This document shows, piece after piece, positions 1 to 7,635 of a stretch of DNA of 64,000 bases. Source of the stretch: Phycisphaerales bacterium UBA1845 (GTDB taxonomy: Bacteria; Planctomycetota; Phycisphaerae; UBA1845); assembly GCA_002338715.1 (NCBI GenBank), contig DDIR01000094.1, positions 26,310 through 90,309 of the forward strand, given 5' to 3'. The notes below the pieces were generated by a model. That model was not told the origin of the DNA, did no database searches, and saw nothing but the letters and a program-made list of their open reading frames with translations. The position numbers were made by a program, and so were the translations under genes. The stretch's first letter is position 1. Every line of letters starts with the position of its first letter.

Positions 1-304
1 TACCTGTCTGATCGGCCCTGCCCGGGAATCCTTTTCCCTGCAGAACGCCGAACGTTAGTCGAACGCCTTTAGTACCGCCGCGCCGACGGCAGATGTACAT
101 TCGCCCGACGTGTTGTACGCCTCGGCTCGCACGGCGTTCGCACGGATCCATCCGTGTACAGGTGAAAATAATTCTCAAGTGGTTATGATACATGAAATTA
201 CGCGATTTTCAAGCTTACCGGACGTTGTAAGTCGTACTCAAGTGAAACTCACAGAGGAAATGCACCGAGCCATCCAATCGTAACTTCAATTCAGAAAATC
301 GCTT
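1..304. other. Non-coding stretch upstream of aroB
   Basis: No convincing ORF, RNA gene or repeat is visible here. The stretch presumably holds the aroB promoter. No clear Shine-Dalgarno sequence precedes the aroB ATG; the bases just before it are A/T-rich. I could not pick a promoter with confidence. Confidence 0.5.
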
Positions 305-1402
305 ATGACAAATAACGAGCCAAACTTCACACTTTGTTCAGATTCTGCAAGAACTCATGTTTTTGTCGAGCCAGACGCCCTGAACTACATTGGAAAGTGG
401 GTTTCAAGCCTTCGAACACCACCCATTGTAGTCATCATATCCGATACAACCGTTGCGAAACTCTATGGCCAGCGCGCCCTCGCCTCGCTGGCGACTCACT
501 GCCCGAAATCCGAACTCATCACCGTCCCCCCAGGCGATCAATCCAAGTCAATCTCACACCTGGATGGCATCTATGCGAAACTGGGCAAAATGCGCGTTCC
601 GCGTGACGGAATGTTGTTGGCTTTGGGCGGTGGCGTTGTCACCGACCTGACCGGGTTTGCAGCCGCCACCTGGATGCGTGGGATCGATTACGCCAACTGC
701 CCCACCACGCTCGAAGCCGACGTTGATGCCTCACTCGGCGGAAAAACCGGCATCAACCACGCCTCTGGCAAGAACATGATCGGAGCGTTTCACCACCCGC
801 GTTTCGTCGCCGTCGATCCGACCTGCCTCAAGACGCTGCCCGCGCGGGATGTCGCTGCCGGGTTGGCTGAGTCGATCAAACACGCACTCATCAGCGATGC
901 CGCTTTTCTCGATTGGCATGAACAGAACGCGCCAGCCATCCGCGCGATTGATCCGAAGATCATGGGCGAACTGGTCACGCGAAACCTACGCATCAAAGCC
1001 AACGTGGTCGAACAGGACGAGAAGGAATCGGGCATTCGCGCTTGCTTGAACTTCGGTCACACGATTGGACACGCGGTCGAAAAGCTGTCGAACTACGCGC
1101 TGCGGCATGGAGAAGCCGTTGCGGTGGGAATGGTCGCTGCCGCGCATATTTCGATGTCGAAGGGAATGCTCGATGCGCCGGCTGTTCAGCGCATCCAGAC
1201 CATGCTTCAATCGTTCGCCCTGCCGATTAAGGCAGAAAACGTGAACCCAGCCGAAGTCATCGAGATAACGCTCGGCGACAAGAAAGTAAAAGCCGGCAAG
1301 CGCCAGTGGGTTCTTCTCGACGGTATCGGTCAGTACACCATTACCGACGATGTCTCGGACGACGTGATTGAGCAGGCCGTCAATACTGTCTGCGCCAACT
1401 GA
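305..1402 (+). CDS. aroB: 3-dehydroquinate synthase
   Basis: Cytoplasmic shikimate-pathway enzyme that converts DAHP to 3-dehydroquinate using NAD+ and a divalent metal. The 365 residues match the family's usual 350-370. Visible hallmarks are the NAD-binding LALGGGVVTDLTGFAAA stretch, the substrate loop with SLGGKTGINHASGKNMIGAF, and the metal ligands: E in LAESIKHA, H in NFGHTIGHAVE and H in RHGEAVAVG. The usual PTTLLAQVDSSVGGKTG is here PTTLEADVDASLGGKTG, a mild variant. The ATG start gives a complete N-terminal Rossmann domain. It stands alone; the next gene encodes an unrelated secreted protein 445 bp away. Confidence 0.95.
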   Translation: MTNNEPNFTLCSDSARTHVFVEPDALNYIGKWVSSLRTPPIVVIISDTTVAKLYGQRALASLATHCPKSELITVPPGDQSKSISHLDGIYAKLGKMRVPRDGMLLALGGGVVTDLTGFAAATWMRGIDYANCPTTLEADVDASLGGKTGINHASGKNMIGAFHHPRFVAVDPTCLKTLPARDVAAGLAESIKHALISDAAFLDWHEQNAPAIRAIDPKIMGELVTRNLRIKANVVEQDEKESGIRACLNFGHTIGHAVEKLSNYALRHGEAVAVGMVAAAHISMSKGMLDAPAVQRIQTMLQSFALPIKAENVNPAEVIEITLGDKKVKAGKRQWVLLDGIGQYTITDDVSDDVIEQAVNTVCAN

Positions 1403-1846
1403 ATCATCCAACCGCTTGAATGCACCGGCACGCTGAACCTTCGCCCGCGATCGCCCGATCATGCCATAACTCGTCACTTGGGCATTGAGCGCACGTCACA
1501 ACACGATTCATCCGCACAAACCCACCGCACCGCCTGCTTGGTTATTACCAAGGCCAGTCGCGCGTGCAGCTTTGATCCTCGGTTCAAGCATTCGTATCTC
1601 GAAATGGGTCAAGCAATTCTGCTAAAATCAGAAAAATACGCTGAATTCCAGCCCATCTCAAAAAGTCGATTCAAACTTTCGCAAAAGATGGCTATCCAAA
1701 GATAGGCAACCCACATCACTTCGATACTTCGATCTGGGCTCAGTTCAGCGCCTGTAAGTCAAGGGGAAAGAAGGTCATCACGCGACGCGTCACCTCCCCC
1801 GATTGCAATTCGAGCAATAGACATCGTCGCTTAAGAGGAGTGCATC
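1403..1846. other. Intergenic region between aroB and the MopE-like gene
   Basis: No supported gene. A 75-codon TTG-initiated frame at 1478-1705 has no recognisable domain, no SD and composition unlike its neighbours, so I do not call it. The right end carries a strong SD (AAGAGGAG) for the gene at 1847. A short inverted repeat CTTGG-TTATTA-CCAAG lies near 1539-1555 and has no T-tract. Confidence 0.5.
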
Positions 1847-2560
1847 ATGGTGAAGTCGGTTTTATGGGTTGGCGTGATCGGATTTGCGTTTGCGATGGGC
1901 CCAGAAGTACGGGCAATATGCAACGACAATGACAGCGATGGTTATGGAAGTCCGGGCGACCCGTCATGCCCGAACGGACCAGCCACCGACTGCAACGACG
2001 TCAACTTCAATATCCATCCCGGAGCGACGGAGATTCTGTGCAACGGCGTCGATGAAAACTGCAACGGTCTGGGCGACGACGACCGCAACATCGACGGTGA
2101 CCCGGTCACGTTTTGCGGCGGTGATTGCAACGATAACAACAACACGATTTACCCGGGCGCCACTGAAATTCCATGCAATCTGATCGATGAAAACTGCAAC
2201 GGTTTCGGCGATGACGATTCCGACAGCGATGGCGACGGATGGACGGCGTGCTTCGGCGACTGCAACGACTTGGTCAATTCCATCAACCCAGGCCAGGCCG
2301 AAATCTGCAACGATGCGATCGACAACGACTGCGATGGCGATACAGACTGCGCCGACAACGAGTGTGTCGCACATCCGGCATGCGGCACAATCGACACCGA
2401 TGGTGACGGTATCCCCGACTCATCCGACGCCTGCCCCAATACGCCCCCTGGAACCGCAGTCGACGGAACGGGCCGCCCCATTGGCGACTTCGATTTCGAT
2501 TGCGACACCGACCTCGTCGACTACGCCATATTCATCAGCGGATTCACCGGACCGCTGTAA
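1847..2560 (+). CDS. Secreted MopE-like Cys/Asp-rich putative metal-binding protein
   Basis: A 237-residue exported protein. Residues 1-24 form a signal peptide (hydrophobic run [12 protein letters not shown]). It is followed by three MopE-type repeats with the pattern DCND...I(H/Y/N)PGA.EI.CN..D.(N/D)CNG, spaced by about 40 residues; these are known as a putative metal-binding motif. A thrombospondin type-3-like calcium stretch ([16 protein letters not shown]) follows, then a half-length copy of the C-terminal module seen in other proteins of this window ([20 protein letters not shown], ending TGPL). The SD AAGAGGAG lies 7 nt before the ATG. Function is unknown; surface calcium or metal binding is an inference. 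Confidence 0.85.
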   Translation: MVKSVLWVGVIGFAFAMGPEVRAICNDNDSDGYGSPGDPSCPNGPATDCNDVNFNIHPGATEILCNGVDENCNGLGDDDRNIDGDPVTFCGGDCNDNNNTIYPGATEIPCNLIDENCNGFGDDDSDSDGDGWTACFGDCNDLVNSINPGQAEICNDAIDNDCDGDTDCADNECVAHPACGTIDTDGDGIPDSSDACPNTPPGTAVDGTGRPIGDFDFDCDTDLVDYAIFISGFTGPL

Positions 2561-2605
2561 GATGACTTAATTGGCAGGCTTGAAAGATCAGGAACACGGT
2601 GGTGG

Positions 2606-3583
2606 CTATCGATTGGGCGTTTGACCCGCGCCCAGTCGATACGCCTTTACCAAATCGCGGGCGGCTTCTCGCCAATCGGGATGATTAAACGCAAATCCGG
2701 CATCGACAAGCCGGGTCGGAATCACACGGCGACTCTTTAAGATCAACTCAGTCTCGGTGCGCATTAACATCGCCCCGATCGCAAGCATCCAGCGCGTTGC
2801 CGGCAGCCCAAAACGCTTTCCGCATGCCCGCCGGATCGCGCGCATGAAGTCGGCGTTGCTCAAGGGATTTGGCGATGCGATGTTGATCACGCCATCGAGG
2901 TCTGACCGTGCAATGAGAAACTTGATCGCACGCACAAAATCTTCATGGTGAACCCACGACACGAACTGCCGGCCATCCCCCGACCGACCGCCTAGCCCCC
3001 ATCGTACCAGTCCGAGAAGCACATCAAAGATGCCTCCGCGATCCGGACTCATCACCATCGCCGAACGCAGTTTCACCTTGCGCGTGTGCGGCAATTCAAC
3101 CTCGTCGAACGCACGCTCCCACGCCTGAGCCACATCGATGCTGAACTTCCAGGTTTCCGGGACACCTTTCTCATGCCCGCCAATGATACCGTTCGCCTCG
3201 TCGTTGGCCGGGTCAAGCGTGTGCGCGTAGATCGTCGCAGTGCTCGCCTGCAACCAGACTGCCGGCGGGTGCGACGCATTCCGAATCGCCTCGCCCACCA
3301 CCCGCGTTGAATCGACGCGCGAATTCATGATGCGCTCTCGATTGCGTTGGTGATAACGACAGTTGACCGTGTAGCCGGCCAGGTTGATCACGACATCAGC
3401 CCCGTCCAACTCCTTCGCCCATGGGCCAAGCGTTTTTCCATCCCAGCCAACGAGTCGGCTACCCTTGCAACTTGCGCGGTTCGATCGGCGGGTGAGGATC
3501 ACAACGTCATGACCATCCGCAAAAAACGCCCGTTCGAGAACCGCGCCAACCTGTCCGCTTCCACCCGGGATGACAATCTTCAT
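2606..3583 (-). CDS. TIGR01777-family NAD(P)-binding epimerase/SDR
   Basis: A 325-residue extended short-chain-dehydrogenase-like protein of the TIGR01777 (YfcH/YfhF) family. The N-terminus has the Rossmann fingerprint VIPGGSGQVGAVLERAF. A central DVVINLAGY and a C-terminal DUF1731-like tail (SRRVIPTRLVDAGFAFNHPDW) are typical of the family. The usual active-site Tyr region is divergent (ASTATIYAHTLD). The reaction is unknown for the family. It is the last gene of a run on the minus strand, 5 bp after the small membrane protein at 3589-4074, so it is very probably cotranscribed with that gene and with the DCC-MBOAT fusion upstream. Confidence 0.9.
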   Translation of the reverse strand: MKIVIPGGSGQVGAVLERAFFADGHDVVILTRRSNRASCKGSRLVGWDGKTLGPWAKELDGADVVINLAGYTVNCRYHQRNRERIMNSRVDSTRVVGEAIRNASHPPAVWLQASTATIYAHTLDPANDEANGIIGGHEKGVPETWKFSIDVAQAWERAFDEVELPHTRKVKLRSAMVMSPDRGGIFDVLLGLVRWGLGGRSGDGRQFVSWVHHEDFVRAIKFLIARSDLDGVINIASPNPLSNADFMRAIRRACGKRFGLPATRWMLAIGAMLMRTETELILKSRRVIPTRLVDAGFAFNHPDWREAARDLVKAYRLGAGQTPNR

Positions 3584-3588
3584 CGCGC

Positions 3589-4074
3589 TTACTCTCCCGA
3601 CTTTTCGTTGCGATCGATGTCCTTCACCGCCTCAGCCAGGTCCGCACCGCCTGCGGTTGCAGGAGCGGCTGGTGGGTTCGTGTATTCGTAAATGTCCATC
3701 CACTGGTGCTTTTTCTTACCGTTGGACAGTCCTCGTTTGCGTGCTTTTGAAAAGATGTACAGATTGAGAAAGTGCATCACACCGAGGACGAGGAGCACCA
3801 TGCCGACTTTCGTGCTGGTGTATTCGATGGCTTCAACCAGGTCGGTCGGTTTCCTTCCGTAACGAAGCACCGTCGTCACGTAACCGATGTTGAGCAGATA
3901 AAACCCGACGACCAGAAGGTGATTCACCGAGTCGGCCAACTCCGCATTTCCGCCAAACGCATCGACAAGAAAAATGCGCCCGTTGCGAAACAAAGTCCGA
4001 GCCACCCAAACGGTGATCGCCACGCTGATCACAAGGTAAACGCCATACGTTACTGATGGATACGTTGCATACAT
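3589..4074 (-). CDS. Small integral membrane protein of unknown function (operon member)
   Basis: 161 residues with three clear hydrophobic helices at about 8-29, 48-70 and 86-108, followed by a basic, then charged, cytoplasmic-looking tail rich in Lys, Ala and Asp. I recognise no family. The SD AAAGGAG lies 7 nt upstream of the ATG. Downstream it is separated by only 5 bp from the TIGR01777 gene, and upstream by 33 bp from another small membrane protein. A His in the second helix (VNHLLVVGFYLL) and another in the third (GVMHFLNLY) could be ligands, but this is speculation. Confidence 0.75.
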   Translation of the reverse strand: MYATYPSVTYGVYLVISVAITVWVARTLFRNGRIFLVDAFGGNAELADSVNHLLVVGFYLLNIGYVTTVLRYGRKPTDLVEAIEYTSTKVGMVLLVLGVMHFLNLYIFSKARKRGLSNGKKKHQWMDIYEYTNPPAAPATAGGADLAEAVKDIDRNEKSGE

Positions 4075-4107
4075 GCTTGTTCTCCTTTGCTGGAGGTTTC
4101 AAGAAAA

Positions 4108-4524
4108 CTAGAAGTACAAACGCAAAGCCGCCGCCCCGTAAATCGCTGTCATCGTGACGAAGGCAGCCGTCAACATGTGGTACCCAGTCCGCACCCAACG
4201 CGGGAAATTCAGCTCGCGGATGTCGAACACGAAGCACTGAATAAAAAGTCGAAACGCCCAGAAGACCGCGACGAGTACGCAGAAGTCGCGGGCAAGTGGT
4301 CCACCGGCTGCCAGGAATGCTGCATTGCGCACCGAAACAACTCCGAACCCGACGATGACCAGGATGATGAACACACCGTAGATCCAGAACAGTCGACGCA
4401 AGAAAGGCCGCAGCGAACTGAGTTCGCTCTTCCAGTCCAGAACAAACGGAACGCAAACGCTGGCCGACAGAATTGAGAAGTGAATCAATCCGCCCGCGAA
4501 AATCAGGTCCTTTGTGCTGATCAT
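4108..4524 (-). CDS. Small four-helix membrane protein of unknown function (operon member)
   Basis: 138 residues from the ATG at 4524. An in-frame GTG three codons earlier is possible, but the AGGAGG Shine-Dalgarno is 8 nt from this ATG. Four hydrophobic segments are visible at about 8-26, 44-64, 76-97 and 112-132. No domain is recognised. The gene sits 51 bp after the DCC-MBOAT fusion on the same strand and 33 bp before the next small membrane protein. This layout suggests a membrane complex or lipid-related operon; that role is inference from context only. Confidence 0.75.
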   Translation of the reverse strand: MISTKDLIFAGGLIHFSILSASVCVPFVLDWKSELSSLRPFLRRLFWIYGVFIILVIVGFGVVSVRNAAFLAAGGPLARDFCVLVAVFWAFRLFIQCFVFDIRELNFPRWVRTGYHMLTAAFVTMTAIYGAAALRLYF

Positions 4525-4575
4525 GATTGCCACCTCCTTTTCGTAATTTCGTTACCAGTTACTTCCTTAAGGTGT

Positions 4576-5826
4576 TCACCACGCTGCGATCCACGACATG
4601 AACGGCAATACAACCCTGACGATAAATGGCGGTGTAAACAGGAGGCTGAGCGGCCCGATCACGATCGCCATCGTGTAGGCCCATCCAACCGAACCGCGAT
4701 GTAGCCCCATGGCTTTCGCGACGGCAGTGCGTTGAACAAATACGCCGAGCGCCTGAATCAGAAAGTAGAGTGTGGGTTGGCCCAACCCCGCGCCGGCAGG
4801 GAGCGAAATCACGAGATCGTGCACAAGACCGGAGGCGACAAACGATGCAACCGTTGCAAACTGCGGGTTGACTCGTCGCGACAATGGCGAGAATACGTGC
4901 TGACGAAGCAGATCACTGAATGCGGTGTTCCAGCGCCGTCCCCAGAATTCACCCAACGTTGTCGAGCAGAAAGGCCGGCGCATGATCGGCGCGGCTTGAA
5001 TACCCCGCATCTGGAAGAAGTACGCGAGAATTTCAAACAAACCGAAATGTAGCAGCAGCCCGAGCCCGACAATTGCGATCATCCCCGAAGCGAACGCACC
5101 AAGTCCGTCGAAACGAGATGCCGTGAAAAACAAACCACATCCAATCGCCACTTTGAAGATCGACCACGCCCATTGCACAGTCGTCACCCGAGTTCTTGGC
5201 CCGGTTGAATTCAAGAACCGATGCGCATCCATCCCGGGCCAGCAAATCAGATATTGCACGTAACGTCCGCATCGAGAACAGCAGCCGCTCGACGCTTGGT
5301 ACCACGTCAACCACTTGCACCCGGCGTAGATCGAAAACGCCAGCAACCACATGAAGATCCAAGGCGATACAAGTTGCCCGACCGCGATGGCAAACGCCGG
5401 CAACAAAACCAAAGGCCCCCAAGCGATCGGCTTGGATCGCCTGACATAGCAAGCGTTTGAAATGCAGTGACGATTCGCGGCAAAGCGTCGGTAGAATGCA
5501 CGCAAGATGATCATGACACCGGGAAGGTGCGTGAGTGCAACGAAGGGCCAAGCCCACCAGACGCTCCTCGCAACAAACACGATCGCATCAGCCCCACCAA
5601 CAACCTGCCCCGATGGCGAAAGCACGCGCAACTCGGTCAGCGGCTCACCTTCCGTCAACCCAAGGCGCTCGCGAACCCAAGGCGTCTGCTGCGGCGCAAC
5701 GCAATACCCACTGCGATCAAAGACGCCAGCCAACCGACCAGCAAGCCCAACACACATAGGGCACTCGCCATCAATCAGCACCCACCCGCAGCCATTCTCG
5801 CCTGTTTGTTTCGTTATTTCTGTCAT
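4576..5826 (-). CDS. DCC (DUF393) thioredoxin-like domain fused to a wax-synthase/MBOAT-like acyltransferase
   Basis: 416 residues with two parts. Residues 10-125 form a DUF393/DCC domain: the redox motif IDGECPMC (CxxC at 22-25) and the family's typical C-terminal RRFAANRHCIS. Residues from about 131 on are polytopic, with about seven to eight helices. They carry the signature of plant-type wax synthases (PF13813-like): EFWGRRWN at 293-300 and SGLVHD at 332-337, where His336 matches the MBOAT catalytic His. A Cys cluster GCCSRC lies at 181-186. The predicted activity is O-acyl transfer from acyl-CoA to an alcohol at the membrane, perhaps with a disulfide switch; the switch is inference. An inverted repeat shared with the GbsR promoter covers its start codon. 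Confidence 0.8.
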   Translation of the reverse strand: MTEITKQTGENGCGWVLIDGECPMCVGLAGRLAGVFDRSGYCVAPQQTPWVRERLGLTEGEPLTELRVLSPSGQVVGGADAIVFVARSVWWAWPFVALTHLPGVMIILRAFYRRFAANRHCISNACYVRRSKPIAWGPLVLLPAFAIAVGQLVSPWIFMWLLAFSIYAGCKWLTWYQASSGCCSRCGRYVQYLICWPGMDAHRFLNSTGPRTRVTTVQWAWSIFKVAIGCGLFFTASRFDGLGAFASGMIAIVGLGLLLHFGLFEILAYFFQMRGIQAAPIMRRPFCSTTLGEFWGRRWNTAFSDLLRQHVFSPLSRRVNPQFATVASFVASGLVHDLVISLPAGAGLGQPTLYFLIQALGVFVQRTAVAKAMGLHRGSVGWAYTMAIVIGPLSLLFTPPFIVRVVLPFMSWIAAW

Positions 5827-5834
5827 AACAGAAA
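5817..5834. promoter_or_regulatory. Inverted repeat TTTCTGT-CATA-ACAGAAA over the fusion-gene start; probable GbsR operator
   Basis: A perfect 7+7 inverted repeat with a 4-bp centre. Its inner half-sites (TTCTGT, ACAGAA) and spacing are identical to the site in the promoter of the GbsR-type gene at 6530-6545. It covers the ATG of the DCC-MBOAT gene (5824-5826). Binding by the neighbouring regulator is inferred from this repetition. Confidence 0.65.
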
Positions 5835-5902
5835 CCCGTCCTCAAAAAAAAGGGAAAACAAAACCAGCTGCCAAGACCACCGACAGGCACTGACGCACTC
5901 CA

Positions 5903-5958
5903 TCACTTCGTCACTTCGTCACTTCGTCACTTCGTCACTTCGTCACTTCGTCACTTCG
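5903..5958. repeat. Seven tandem copies of the octamer TCACTTCG
   Basis: Seven uninterrupted 8-bp units lie between the stop of the GbsR-type gene (5969) and the DCC-MBOAT start (5826), in their transcribed direction. This is a simple-sequence tract likely to vary in copy number by slippage. A unit of 8 is not a multiple of 3, but the tract is non-coding, so any effect would be on spacing in the intergenic region. Confidence 0.9.
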
Positions 5959-5968
5959 TCCCTCCCCC

Positions 5969-6502
5969 TCACTTCCCCCCACCAGGAATCATCTTAAGCA
6001 CCTTATCCCCCATCTTCATAAACCGAACCAGCGCCCCCTTCGGCAAGCGGCGCATCTGCCCATACCAGGTCGTCATCGATTCGAAGAACTCCAGCATGTC
6101 GCCAAGCCGCTGCTGCGTGTATTCATCTTTGGTTTTGCCTTTCGCGCCGCTGGTCAGTTCGCGAAGGACGGCCAATGTCGGATCGGTCTCACGTTTCTTG
6201 CGTTCGTCGAGAATGATCTGAAACATTTCCCAGACGTCCTTCATCGATTCGTAGTGGTCGCGACGATCGCCCATGACATGCACGACCTTGACGATCCCCC
6301 ACCCCTGCAACTCGCGCAGGCTGTTGCTGACGTTGGAGCGGGCGACGGATAACGTCTCGGCGATCTCCTCGGCATTGAGCGGTTCGGGTGAAAGAAACAG
6401 CAGCGCGTGAATCTGAGCCACGGTGCGATTCACGCCCCACTTCGTCCCCATCTCGCCCCAGTGCAGGATGAAACTTTCGTTTGTCGGGGTCATCTCAAAC
6501 AC
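5969..6502 (-). CDS. GbsR/MarR-family transcriptional regulator
   Basis: 177 residues with a winged-helix domain in the first 100: EEIAETLSVARSNVSNSLREL is the recognition helix pair, followed by the wing GIVKVVHVMGDRRDHYE. The C-terminal half is helical (FFESMTTWYGQMRRLPKG), typical of GbsR-type regulators. The GTG start is preceded by GGAGGT at 5 nt. The gene has its own promoter (TTGACA-N17-TATGTT) with an inverted repeat on the -10 element, so it is probably autorepressed. The next gene downstream carries the same site. It follows cydAB on the same strand, so a redox or membrane-stress input is possible but unproven. Confidence 0.88.
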   Translation of the reverse strand: MFEMTPTNESFILHWGEMGTKWGVNRTVAQIHALLFLSPEPLNAEEIAETLSVARSNVSNSLRELQGWGIVKVVHVMGDRRDHYESMKDVWEMFQIILDERKKRETDPTLAVLRELTSGAKGKTKDEYTQQRLGDMLEFFESMTTWYGQMRRLPKGALVRFMKMGDKVLKMIPGGGK

Positions 6503-6529
6503 AGCCCACCTCCGATGGAATTCATTGAC

Positions 6530-6545
6530 TTCTGTCTATACAGAA
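6530..6545. promoter_or_regulatory. Operator-like inverted repeat TTCTGT-CTAT-ACAGAA
   Basis: A perfect 6+6 palindrome overlapping the -10 box of the promoter for the GbsR-type gene. A repressor bound here would block RNA polymerase. The same half-sites and 4-bp centre recur at 5817-5834. The centre is 4 bp rather than the 8 bp of an E. coli-type LexA box, which argues against LexA. Confidence 0.7.
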
Positions 6546-6572
6546 CATACCGCACAAACAAGGCTTTGTCAA
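6544..6572 (-). promoter_or_regulatory. Sigma-70-type promoter of the GbsR-type gene
   Basis: On the minus strand TTGACA (6572-6567) is followed by a 17-bp spacer and TATGTT (6549-6544). The expected transcription start lies inside the inverted repeat, about 35 nt before the GTG start. It is one of the cleanest promoters in the window. Confidence 0.75.
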
Positions 6573-6606
6573 ATGAATAATCGAGAAGCGATGCCCAAAC
6601 AAGTGC

Positions 6607-7635
6607 TCAGTAGCTTTCGCGGGCGAGATGGACCTTGCCCCTAAACGTCCAGTACACCACGCCGGAGTAGGTGATCACAAATGGCAGGCCGATGACTGCG
6701 ATTAGTAGCATGATTCGTAGCGTGGCTTCACTGGATCGGGCGTTGTAGACGGTCATATGCCACGATTCGTTCAGCGATGAGGGCACGAGGTTTGGGAAAA
6801 TCGCGGTGGCGAAAAGTGTGGCGAATGCGGCGATTGTGGCGCATGAACTGACGAATGCGTACACCGGTTTTTTGAGAAACATCGCACGCGGAATGTTGGC
6901 GACGGCCAACACGTTGAGCGCGGGGACCGCCCACAGCCACTTGTTGTCATGGAAGTTTTTGAACGCACGCGGAATCTCAACGAGCGTGACCATCGTCGTG
7001 AAGATGTACGCGATCAAGAAGAAACCGAACGTCCGCCAGATCCAGCGTTCGATTAACTTCTGCAACTCACCCTCGGTCTTGAGGTAGAGAAAGATCGCTC
7101 CGTGCATGCTGAATAGCGCCACCGTCAATACGCCGACCAACAGCGGATAGAACGTCAGTTGCTGCCAAACGCTCTGATGGATGATCATGTCTTCGTTGAC
7201 CGGCATACCTTGCATCACGTTGCCAGCGGCTACACCAAACAAAAACGCTGCAAGCAAACTCGAACCGAAGAAACCATAGTCCCATGCCGTCCGCCAACGC
7301 GCGTGTTCCGCCTTCGAGCGAAACTCGATACTGACAGCCCGAAAGATCAGCGCGAAAAGCAGCAACATAAACGCCACGTAAAACCCGCTGAACACCGTCG
7401 CATACGCTTCAGGAAATGCCGCAAACAACGCCCCGCCGAACGTCACCAGCCAAACCTCATTCCCATCCCAAAGCGGTCCGATCGAATTGAGAATGATGCG
7501 GCGATCCCGATCGCTTTTTGCGATTGGATGCAAAATGCCCACGCCGAAATCAAAGCCGTCGAGAATCGCGTATCCCACGAGCAGAAACCCGAGCAAAGCA
7601 AACCAGATTAGCGATAAGGTGTCGTGTTCAAACAT
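6607..7635 (-). CDS. cydB: Cytochrome bd-type quinol oxidase subunit II
   Basis: 342 residues from the ATG at 7635; the longer open frame upstream is only read-through of cydA in another frame. About eight to nine hydrophobic helices. The N-terminus IWFALLGFLLVGYAILDGFDFGVG and the motif SIGPLWDGNEVWLVTFGGALFAAFP are classic CydB. The length fits the shorter CioB/AppB-like proteins rather than the 379-residue E. coli CydB. The start ATG shares its A with the cydA stop (TGATG), so the two subunits are translationally coupled. With CydA it forms an inner-membrane oxidase that takes electrons from quinol and reduces O2 with high affinity. Confidence 0.95.
   Translation of the reverse strand: MFEHDTLSLIWFALLGFLLVGYAILDGFDFGVGILHPIAKSDRDRRIILNSIGPLWDGNEVWLVTFGGALFAAFPEAYATVFSGFYVAFMLLLFALIFRAVSIEFRSKAEHARWRTAWDYGFFGSSLLAAFLFGVAAGNVMQGMPVNEDMIIHQSVWQQLTFYPLLVGVLTVALFSMHGAIFLYLKTEGELQKLIERWIWRTFGFFLIAYIFTTMVTLVEIPRAFKNFHDNKWLWAVPALNVLAVANIPRAMFLKKPVYAFVSSCATIAAFATLFATAIFPNLVPSSLNESWHMTVYNARSSEATLRIMLLIAVIGLPFVITYSGVVYWTFRGKVHLARESY

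Noticed and set aside
1478..1705. 75-codon TTG-started frame after aroB
   Set aside because: No SD, no domain, composition unlike real genes nearby.
5903..5958. Tandem repeats considered as a CRISPR array
   Set aside because: Units are 8 bp and contiguous; there are no spacers and no cas genes.
6530..6545. Palindrome considered as a LexA/SOS box
   Set aside because: CTGT and ACAG are 4 bp apart, not the 8 of the E. coli-type box, and the site sits next to a GbsR-type gene that carries a second copy.
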